Assembly (NCBI RefSeq): GCF_050948175.1
Contig: NW_027490108.1
Span: 868,001 to 932,000, forward strand
Reading direction: 5' to 3'
DNA: 64,000 nucleotides
Source: Xylocopa sonorina
Lineage: Eukaryota; Arthropoda; Insecta; Hymenoptera; Apidae
Below the pieces are notes generated by a model. The model had not been told where the DNA came from, searched no databases, and saw only the letters and a program-made list of their open reading frames with translations. The translations under genes and the position numbers were made by a program. Shown here piece after piece: positions 55,201 through 64,000 of the stretch (position 1 is the stretch's first letter; each line of letters starts with the position of its first letter).

Positions 55201-57893
55201 CTTCGGTACGGAGCCATCTGCAAACGCTATTTCCTAGCAAGGAAGTGTCGCGTTTAGATTCATTTGAAGTGTATGCGAGATATACATGACACATCGCAAT
55301 GAATAATATATCTTATCATGGAACATAGAACTGAGGTGCGATATCCCTTTTTAAGAAGCATTAGAATTCTATTGCTTCCGTACGTAGACATCTGCAAACG
55401 CTACTGCCTAGCAAGGAAGTGTCGCATTTACATTCTTTTGAAGTGAATACGAGGTATACATAACACTAAACAATGAATATTACATCTTATCATGAAACAT
55501 AGAAATGAGATGCGATATCGCGATTTAGAAAGCATCAGGACTTTATTTCTACGATACGTAGATATCTGCAAGCGCTACTTCCTAGCAAGGAAGTGTCGCA
55601 TTTACATACATTTAAAGTATATGCGAGGTATACATAACACTTCGCAATGAATATTTTATCTTATCGTGAAAAATAGAAATGAGATCCAATATCGCGTTTT
55701 AAGAAGTATTAGAACTCTATTGCTTCGATACGTAAACATCTGCAAGCGCTAATTACTAGCAAGGAGGTGTCGCATTTACATTCATTGCAAGTGTAGACGA
55801 GGTATACATGCCACTCCGCAACGAATATTATATCTTATCATGAAACATAGAAATGAGATGCGACATCTCGTTTTAAGAAGTATTAGAACACTATTCTTAC
55901 GATACGTGGTCATCTGGAAACACTATTTCCTAGCAAGGAAATGTCGCATTTACATTCTTTTGAAGTGAATACGAGGTATACATAACATTACACAATGAAT
56001 ATTATATCTTATTACGAAACATAGAAATGAAATACGACATCTCGTTTTAAGAAGCATTAGTACTCTATTGCTGTGATACGTAGACATCTGCAAACAATAT
56101 TTCCTAGCAAGGAAGTGTCGCATTTACATTCTTGTGAAGTGAAATCGAGGTATACATGACACTTCGCAATGAATATTATATCTTATCACGAAAGATTGGA
56201 ATGAGTTACGATATCGCGTTTTGAGATGAATTAGAACTCTATTGCTTCAATACGGAGACATCTGCAGGCGCTATTTCCCGGCAAGGAAGTGCCGCTTTTA
56301 CATTTCTTTGAACTGAAGACGAGATATACATGACACTTCGCAATGAATATTATGTCTCATCATGAAACATAGAAATGAGATGCGACATCGCGATTTGAGA
56401 AGCCTTAGAACTCTATTGCTTCGATACGTAGACTGCTGCAAACTATACCTCCTAGCAAGGAAGTGTCGCAATTACATTCTTTCGAAGTGAATACAAGGTA
56501 TGCATGACACTTCGCAATGAATATTATATCTTATCATGAGACATAGCAGTGAGGTGCGATATCACGTTTTAAGAAGCATTAGAACTCTATTGCTACGATA
56601 CGTAGACATCTGCAAACTCTATTTCCTAGCATGGAAGATTCCCATTTACATTCTTTTGAAGTGAAAACGAGACATACATGACACTTCGCAATGAATATTA
56701 TATCTTATCATGAAACATAGAAATGAGAAGCGATATCGGGATTTGAGAAGCATTGGAACACTATTGCTTCGATATGTAGACATCTGCAAGCGCTACTTCC
56801 TGGGAAGGAAGTGCCGCTTTTACATTCTTTTGAAGTGAATACGAGATATACATGACACTTCGCAATGAATGTTTTACCTTATCACGAAACACAGAAATGA
56901 GATACGATATCGTGATTTAAGAAGCACTAGAACTCCATTGCTACGACAAGTAGACATCTGCAAACGCTATTTAATAGCAAGGAAGTGTCGCATTTACATT
57001 CATATGATGTGCACACGAGGAATACATAAGACTTCGCAATGAATGTTATATGTTATCATGAAACATAGAAATGAGATGCGATATAGCAATTTGAGAAGCA
57101 TTAGAATTCTATTGCTTCGATACGTTGATATCTGGAAACGTAATTTCCTAGAAAGGAAGTGTCGCATTTACATTCATTTGAAATGTATACTAGGAGTACA
57201 TAACACTTCGCTACGAATCTTGTAACTTATCATGAGGCATAGAAATGAGACGCGATATCGCGTTTTATGAAGCATTAGTACCCTATTGCTTCGATACGTA
57301 AACATCTGCAAACGCTATTTCCTAGGAAGGAAGTGTCGCATTTACATTCATATGATGTGCACACGAGGAATACATAAGACTTCGCAATGAATATTATATG
57401 TTATCATGAAACATAGAAATGTGATGCGATATCGCGTTTTAAAAAGCGTTGGAACTCTATTCCTACGATACGTAGACATCTGCAAACGCTATTTAATAGC
57501 ATGGAAGTGTCACATTTGAATTCTCTTGAAGTGAATACGAGGTATACATGACACTTCGGAATGAATATTATATCTTATCATGAAACATAGAAATGTATTG
57601 CGATATCGCGATTTAAGAAGCATTAGAACTCCATTGCATCGGTACGTAGACATCTGCAAACGCTATTTCCTTGAAAGGAAGTGTCGCATTTACTTTCTCT
57701 TGTGAGGAATACGATGCATACATGAGACTTCGCAATGAATATTATATCTTATGATGAAACATAGAAATGAGATGCGATATGGCGATTCAAGAAGCATTAT
57801 AAATCTATTTCTTCGATACGTGGATATCTGCTAACCTTATTTCCTAGCAAGGAAGTGCTGCATTTACATTATTTTCAAGTGAATACGAGGTAT
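52294..57893 (+). repeat. Diverged satellite block ending at the island
   Basis: About 32 heterogeneous monomers. A unit with ctgccaacgcaacttcc and gtgtctcgtttac occurs at 52782 and 53304, three units apart. Indels include a deleted base in gcaagaatattg (about 54079) and a shortened cgaaacgcatttcc unit (about 54697). A 111-codon frame at 54432-54767 lies wholly inside monomers and has no coding merit. Confidence 0.8.
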
Positions 57894-58048
57894 CACGTCC
57901 GGCGAAACTATTTTCCGTTGCTCCGGAGGCTTTACGACACGAGCCTATTTTTCGGTAATTCTGTCCGCGGGAACGCGTTAAGACCGGGTCCGACAATTTC
58001 GGCTGACGCGACACTAGCGAAAACACTCGCGATAATAAGGAAATGACC

Positions 58049-58498
58049 CTACCTTTCGATGACTTCTCTCTTGATTTGTACGTAGAAACGGCGTGGAAGA
58101 TCGTTCGCTGGGATCGTAGCGGATTTCGTTCTGTTGGCTGCTTCGGAAATCTCGATCAGTCGCCAGCGAAGAGGAGGACGGTGGTTGGAATTCAGCGATG
58201 ATGCTGAATGTGGCAGAATCAGCGTGATGCGTCGTGGTGTCTGGATCGGAAGCGTCGACGGTCGCTTCGAAAAGCGGCGTCTGGACTGGTGCGAAGGCAG
58301 GTCACTGGTATACGAGGACTCTCGGAACTCCCTCCAAATATTCACGCACAAGTGATCGTATGAAATTCTTCCTACTCGCACGTCGCGTTCTTCGCAAACC
58401 GGAAGCACGATCCATTCACCAGGTTTTTCTGTACTTTCGACTAAGATCTGAAGGATAGGCGGCGGTCTCAACGTCACAGAGCCGATTTCTATAATCCT
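58049..58498 (-). pseudogene. Unrecognised open frame, possible remnant coding segment
   Basis: An open minus-strand frame of about 149 codons lies between TGA at 58499-58501 and TAG at 58049-58051. It has no ATG near its 5' end; the longest conventional reading uses GTG at 58475-58477 (142 codons). Residues 1-50 (with PGEWIVLPVCEE and GRISYDHLCVNIW) and 104-142 (with RWRLIEISEAAN and RRFYVQIKREVIE) look protein-like. The middle, about residues 55-103, is Ser/Arg/Pro-rich and less convincing. I recognise no domain, catalytic motif, signal peptide or membrane segment. It could be a piece of a transposable-element protein or an internal exon. It could equally be chance, since a second frame on the same DNA is also open for 73 codons. 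No promoter or partner gene is visible. Confidence 0.25.
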
Positions 58499-58545
58499 TC
58501 AGTTTGATGAAGAGCAACACCAGTTGTACGGAAGAACCCGTGGAA

Positions 58546-58760
58546 GAATTCGTAGTTACATGTAATGTTAAAAGTAGAACTAGTATTGTAAACTCTTGAT
58601 AAAATTAATGGATGTGGAAATAGTAGACTTGGTAAAAGAACTTGTACTTGGATATAGTAAAAGTAAAAATAAAATATATTCTAGGTTTAAAGTATACAAG
58701 AACTGGAATTATTCTAAGACTAAGACTAAGATAAAATGGAAATAGAAATACGATGCCTGA
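58546..58760. other. AT-rich segment of the island
   Basis: An A-rich plus strand with no open frame of note. It contains aataaa at 58668-58673 and a short tandem of ctaaga triplets (ctaagactaagactaagata, about 58715-58734). It could be an untranslated or non-coding part of a mobile element; the aataaa is expected by chance at this composition. Confidence 0.5.
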
Positions 58761-58795
58761 ACCCCACATTGAGGTGGCTAACGATCTAGAACTAG

Positions 58796-59010
58796 AGGTT
58801 TCGACTCCTCGGTAGGAGATCTCGAGTCAGAGTGTGTGCTCTGGAGACGCGTCTCTGACCTCCTCGGTTCGCGGGGCGCTACGGTCGTGGAGGCTGGCGG
58901 TAGGGAGATCGCGGTCCCGAGAGTGGGGGACTCGCGTCTCGAGGCGGAGAGCGCGCGGTCCAGCGAGTGGGGACTCGCGGCTCGTGGTGGGGTTAGCGGC
59001 GCATGCCGCT
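58796..59010. other. GC-rich, palindrome-dense segment of the island
   Basis: This segment contains a hairpin CTCCT-cggt-AGGAG (58805-58818) and a perfect 12-bp palindrome GAGACGCGTCTC (58844-58855). It also has a hairpin AGCGGC-gcat-GCCGCT (58995-59010) and an imperfect direct repeat, gagtgggggactcgcg at 58921 and gagtggggactcgcg at 58965. Overlapping Arg-rich frames here are a by-product of GC richness. Such structure fits the non-coding regulatory ends of some mobile elements, but no family is recognised. Confidence 0.65.
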
Positions 59011-59194
59011 CGCCGGACGCATCTTACTTAGTGTAACTTAGATCTAGGAATTCTTATATATGCGTCATGATATGGTATGTATGTCCTAGCTTAGAAGGAA
59101 TATATAGGTTCTAGCAGATCCTGTTCCCGGAATTGGAAAAGACCCCATTCAGGTGATGGGCTGCGGCTACGTCTTCCTGCAGGACGGAATCATC

Positions 59195-59344
59195 GGTGCG
59201 AGGGAGATAGGGCTGCCCGTCCTTGGTGCGGGCGAGACAGGTATACTCGGTGGTGCGAGTGAGACACTGGTGCCCGGTACGAGCGAGACAGATATACTCG
59301 GCGGTGCGAGTGAGGCAGCGAAACTCGGTGTGAGTGAGAGCGTG
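59195..59344. repeat. 51-bp minisatellite, about 2.5-3 copies
   Basis: Units start at 59225, 59276 and 59327, with a degenerate copy before 59225. Each 51-bp unit is itself two related parts built on ggtgcgagtgagac. Both strands therefore stay open: the plus frame reads repeats of the type LGGASET, the minus frame repeats such as CLTRT. Open frames at 59153-59452 (+) and 59111-59365 (-) arise from this repeat and enter the satellite, so neither is supported as a gene. Confidence 0.85.
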
Positions 59345-59441
59345 CAGGTATGCGCGCGCGAACACTTCCAGTTGCTGGTTCTGCAGGCGAGTTTGGCTGG
59401 TTGCATGCGTCCAGGGGTTGATGCTAGGGGGTGCGAGGAGG

Positions 59442-62400
59442 TTCCTTTCTAGTAAATTACGTTCCCAGATATCTCTGTATCGAAGCTATAGAGTACTAAT
59501 GCCCCTTAAAACGCCATATCGCATCTCATTACTATGTTTCGTGATAAGATATAATATTCATTGTTGAGTGTTATCTATACCCCGCATTCACTTCAAATGA
59601 ATGTAAATGCGACACTTCCTCGCTAGGAAATAGCGTCTGTTGATGTATCGTCTATGTATCGTAGAAATAGAGTACTAGAGCTTCTTAAAACGCGATATCG
59701 CATCTCATTTCTATGATTCATGATAAGATATAATATTCATTGCGAAGTGTTATGTATTCCTCGCATACACTTGAAATGTATGTAAATGCCACACTTCCTT
59801 TCTAGGAAATAGCGTTTACAGATGTCTACGTATCGAAGCAATAGAGTTCTAATGCTTCTTAAAACGCGATATCGCATCTCATTTCTATGTATAATGAGAA
59901 GACATAATATTTATTGCGAAGTGTCATGTATACCTCGTATTCACTTCAAAAGTACGTAAATGCGACACTGCCTTGCTAGGAAGTAGAGTTTGCAGATGTC
60001 TACGTATCGAAGCAGTGGAGTTCCAATTCTTCTTATAACGTGATATCACATCTCATTTCCATGTCTCATGTTAAGATATAATATTTATTGCGAAGTGTTA
60101 TGTATTCCTCGTCTATACTTCAAATGAATGTAAATGCGACACTTCCTTTCTAGGAAATAGCGTCTGCAGATGTCTACGTATCGTAGCAATATAGTTCTAA
60201 TGCTTCTTAAAACGCGATATCGCATTTCAATTCTATGTTTCGTGATAAGATATAATATTCATTGCGACGTGTTATGTATACCTCGTCTACACATAAAAAG
60301 AATGTAAGTGCCACACATCCTTGCTAGGAAATAGCGTTTCCAGATGTCTACGTATCGAAGCAATAGAGTTGTAATCCCTCTTTAAACGCGATATCGCATC
60401 TCAGTTCTATGTTTCATGATAAGATATAATATCCATTGTGAAGTGTTATGTATACCTTGTATTCACTTCAATAGAATGTAAGTGCGATTCTTCCTTGCTG
60501 TCAAATAGCGTTTGCAGATGACTACGTATCGTAGAAATAGGTTTCTAATCCTTTTTAAATCGCGATATCTCATCCCATTTCTATGTTTCGTGATAAAATA
60601 TAATATTCATTGTTTAGTGTTATGTATACCTCGTATTCACTTCAAAAGAATGTAAATGCGACACTTCCTTGCTAGGAAACAGCGTATCCAGATGACTACG
60701 TACCGAAACAACAGAACTCTAATGCTTATTAACACGACATGTCGCAGCTCATATCTATGTTCCACGATAAAATATAATAATCATTCTGAAGTGTCATGTT
60801 TACCTCGTATTCACTTCAAAAGAATGTAAATGCGAATCTTCCTTGCTAGGAAATAGCGTTTGCAGATGCCTACGTTTCGTAGCAACAGAGTTCTAATGCT
60901 TCTTAGATCGCGATAACGCATCTCATTTATATGTTTCTTGATAAGACATAATATACATTTGAAGTGTCATGTATACCTCGTATTCACTCCAAAGGAATGT
61001 AAATGCGACTATTGCTTGCTAGGAAATAGCGTTTGCAGATGTCTCCGCATCGAGGCCATAGGGTTCTAATGCTTCTTAAAACGCGATATCGCATCTCTCT
61101 TCTGTTTCATGAAAAGATATAATATTCATTGCGGAGAGTCAGGTAAACCTCGTATTCTCTCCAAAAGAATGTAAATGCGAATCTTCCTTGCTAGGAAATA
61201 GCGTTTGCAGATGTCTACGTATCGTAGCAATGGAGTTCTAGTGCTTCTCAAAACGCGATATCGCATCTCATTTCTACGCTTCATGATATGATATAATATT
61301 CATTGCGAAGTGTCATGTATACCACGTATTCACTGCAAACGAATGTAAATGCGACACTTCCTTGCTAGGAAATGGCGTTTTCAGATCTCCACGTATCGTA
61401 GCAATAGAATTCTAATGCTACTTAAATCGCGATATCGCATCTCATTTCTATGTTTCGTGATAAGATACAATATTCATTGCGAAGTGTCATGTACACCTCG
61501 TATTCACTTCAAAAGAATGTAAATGCGACACTTCCATGCTAGGAAGTAGCGTCTGCAGATGCCTACGCTTCGAGGCAATAGAGTTCAAATGCTTCTTAAA
61601 ATGCGATATCGCATATCACTTCTATGTTTCATGATAAGATACAATTTTCATTGCGAAGTGTCATGTATACCTCGAATTCACTTCAAAGGAATCTAAATGC
61701 GACACTTGCATGCTGGGAAATAGCGTTTGCAGATATCTGCGCATCGAGGCAATAGGGATCTAATGCTTTTTAAAACGCGATATCGCATCTCACTTCTATG
61801 TTACATGATAAGATATAATGTTCATTGCGAAGTGTCATGCATACCTCGTATTCACTTCAAAAGAATGTAAATGCGACTATTCCTTGCTAGGTAATAGCGT
61901 TTGCAGATGCCTACGTATCGTAGCAATAGAGTTCTAATGCTTCTTAGATAGCGATAACGCATCTCATTTATACGTTTCGTGATAAGATATAATATTCATT
62001 GCGATGTGTCATCTATACCTCGTATTCACTTCAAAAGAATGTAAATGCGACTATTCCTTGCTAGGAAATAGCGTTTGCTGATATTTCCGCATCGAGGCAA
62101 TAGGGTTCTAATGCTTCTTAAAACGCGATATCGCATCTCACTTCTATGTTACGTGATAAGATATAATGTTCATTGCGAAGTGTCATGTATACCTCGCATT
62201 CACATCAAAAGAATGTAAATGCGAATCTTCCTTGCTAGGAAATAGCGTATTCAGATGTCTACGTATCGCAGCAATAGAGTTCTAATGCTACATAAATCGC
62301 GATTTCGCATCTCATTTCTATGTTTCGTGATAAGATATAATATTCATTGCGAAGTGTCACGTATACCACGAATTCACTTCAAAAGAATGTAAATGCGACT

Positions 62401-64000
62401 ATTGCTTGCTAGGAACTAGCGTTTGCAGATGTCTAATTATCGTAGCAATAGAGTTTTAATGCTACTTAAATCGCGATATCGCATTTCATTTATATGTTTC
62501 GTGATATGATATAATATTCATTGCGAAGTGTCATGTATACCTCGTATTCACTTCAAAAGAATGTAAATGCGCCACTTCCTTGCTAGGAAATAGCGTTTTC
62601 AGGTGTCTACGTTTCGTAGCATGGAGTTCTAATGCTTCTTAAAACGCGATATCGCATCTCAATTTTATGTTTCATGATAAGATATAATATTCATTGCGAA
62701 GCGTCATGTATACTTCGTACTCACTTCAAAAGATTGTAAATGCGACACTTCCCTCCTAGGAAATAGCGTTTTCTGATGTCTACGTATCGAGGCAATAGAG
62801 TTCTATTGCTTCTCAAAAAGCTATATCGCATCTCATTTCTATGTTTCATGATAAGATATAATAATCATTGCGAAGTGTCATGTATACTTCGTATTCACTT
62901 CGAGAGATTGTAAAGGCGACACACCCTTGCTAGGAAAAGGCGTTTGCAGATGTCTACGTATCGAGGCAATAGAGTTCTAATGCATCTTAAAACACGATAT
63001 CGCATCTCTTTTCTATGTTTCGTGATAAGATTTAATATTCATTGCAAAGTGTCATGTGTACCTTGTATTCACTTCAAATGAGTGTAAGTGCGACACATTC
63101 TTGCTAGGAATTAGCGTTTGCAGATGTCTACGTATCGAAGAAATAGAGTTCTAATGCTTCTTATAACGCGATATCCAAACTCATCCCTATGTTTAATGAT
63201 AAGATGTAATATTCATTACGAAGTGTCATGTATACCTCGTATTCACTTGAAATGAATGTAAATGCGCCACTTCCTTGCTAGGAAATAGCGTTTTCAGGTG
63301 TTTACGTTTCGTAGCAATTGAGTTCTAATGCTTCTTAAATCGTGATATCGCATCTCACTTTTATGTTTAATGATAAGATATAATGTTCATTGCGAAGTGT
63401 CATATATACCTCGTATGCACTTCTAAAGAATGTAAATACGACTACTCCTTGCCAAGAAATAGCGGTTGCAGATGTCTACGTATCGTAGCCATAGAGTTCT
63501 AGTGCTGCTTAAATCGCGTAATCGCATCTCATTTCTATGTTTCGTGATAAGTTATAATATTCATTGCGAAGTGTCATGTATACCTTGTATTCACTTCAGA
63601 AGAATGTAAATGCGACACTTCCATGCTAGGAAATAGCGTCTGCAGATGTCTACGCGTCGAGGCAATAGAGTTCTAATTCTTCTCAAAACGCGATATCGCA
63701 CTTCACTTCTATGTTTCATGATAAGATATAATATTCATTGCGAAGTGTCATGTATACCTCGTATTCATGACAATAGAATGTAAATGCGACTACTCCTTGC
63801 TAGGAAAAAGCGTTTGCAGATGTCTACGTATTGTAGCAATAGAATTCTAATGCAACTTAAATCGCGATATCGCATCTCATTTCTATATTTCGTGATAAGA
63901 TATAATATTCATTGCGAAGTGTCATGTATACCTCGTATTCACTTCAAAAGAATGTAAATGCGACGTTTCCATTCTTGGGAATATCGTTCGCAGATGTCTA
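59442..64000 (-). repeat. Satellite array arm 4, inverted orientation, continues past window
   Basis: About 26 monomers on the minus strand, starting part-way through a unit (ttcctttctag). Forms include cgtatcgaagcaatag, cgcatcgaggcaatag and gactattccttgctagg, i.e. the same subfamilies as arms 1 and 3 in reverse. Units near the island are more diverged than those after about 61 kb. Markers such as ccatagggttctaatgc (about 61055) match the tggcctcgatgcgg units of arm 1. No other sequence is seen to the window end. Confidence 0.95.

Larger units (their letters stand above)
40938..57893 (+). repeat. Satellite array arm 3, '+' orientation
   Basis: About 97 head-to-tail monomers. The first begins abruptly at phase tatacgtagatatc, directly after the inverted gattgccccc. 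Units are a mixture of cttcgatacg and ctacgatacg forms with more divergence than arm 1. Exceptions are the near-homogeneous 42-46 kb block and the identical 11-unit duplication at 48.5-52.3 kb. The arm ends mid-unit at gaatacgaggtat. Confidence 0.95.
57894..59441. other. Non-satellite island between oppositely oriented arms
   Basis: About 1548 bp without satellite similarity. The left flank is '+' satellite cut after gaatacgaggtat. The right flank resumes in inverted orientation at ttcctttctagtaaattacg. Composition changes sharply along it: moderate GC with one open frame, then AT-rich, then strongly GC-rich, then a minisatellite. I see no clear terminal inverted repeat, poly-A tail or target-site duplication. 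It could be a degraded mobile-element fragment or unique DNA trapped at an inversion joint. It is not recognised. Confidence 0.85.

Noticed and set aside
58834..59036. Two overlapping Arg/Ser-rich frames in the GC-rich part
   Set aside because: Same strand, different frames, both open: expected from high GC, with no recognisable motif.
57894..59441. Complete LTR retrotransposon or DNA transposon
   Set aside because: No matching terminal repeats, target-site duplication or recognisable enzyme motif could be found by eye; only an unassigned island is supported.
59111..59452. 99-codon plus-strand and 84-codon minus-strand frames over the minisatellite
   Set aside because: Both are open because the 51-bp repeat lacks stops in several frames, and the plus-strand one runs into satellite. 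No independent coding support.
1..64000. CRISPR-like regular spacing of direct repeats
   Set aside because: The whole 174-bp unit repeats, with no unique spacers between short repeats, and the composition is eukaryotic satellite.
1..64000. CENP-B box
   Set aside because: The best candidate, around cttcgatacgtagac, lacks the required A and CGGG spacing of the NTTCGNNNNANNCGGGN consensus, and the reverse strand gives none either.
1..64000. tRNA, rRNA or other structured RNA genes
   Set aside because: No cloverleaf-like or rRNA-like segment was recognised. The repeated stem-loop is a property of the monomer and has no support as an RNA gene.

Overview
This window is almost entirely one eukaryotic satellite DNA. 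A monomer of about 174 bp fills roughly 62.3 of the 64 kb, or about 358 units by length. Anchor distances read by eye are almost always multiples of 174, give or take 1-3 bp. I see no intact protein gene, tRNA, rRNA or CRISPR array. The array scale, the nucleosome-sized AT-rich monomer, the higher-order repeats (HORs) and the polarity switches point to constitutive heterochromatin, probably centromeric or pericentromeric, of a eukaryote. I cannot name the species. An insect or other arthropod is only a guess.

Layout: the array has four oriented arms. Arm 1 (1-37858) is in the orientation I call '+' and ends at a 100-N assembly gap (37859-37958). Arm 2 (37959 to about 40937) is inverted and ends in about 560 bp of heavily decayed monomers. 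Arm 3 (about 40938-57893) is '+' again. A 1.55 kb island of unrelated DNA (57894-59441) follows. Arm 4 (59442-64000) is inverted and runs off the window.

Within arm 1, the first 27 kb is a mosaic of very recent segmental duplications. A 22-monomer HOR is present twice (2106-9761), a second of about 21-22 monomers is present twice (10605-18129), and a 12-monomer HOR is present twice (19171 to about 23400). Shorter 3-, 4-, 6-, 7- and 9-monomer periodicities are nested inside or beside them. Copies of the large HORs differ at only a handful of positions by eye. From about 27.7 kb rightwards monomers are more diverged and duplications are older or shorter, except for an apparently identical 11-monomer duplication at 48522-52293.

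The island at 57.9-59.4 kb holds an unrecognised minus-strand open frame of about 149 codons, an AT-rich stretch, a GC-rich palindrome-rich stretch and a 51-bp minisatellite. It separates oppositely oriented arms, so it is not a simple insertion into one uniform array.

No genes act together here. What the sequence offers is the history of the array: homogenisation blocks, polarity switches, a decayed edge and one foreign island. All identity statements are by-eye comparisons, not computed alignments.
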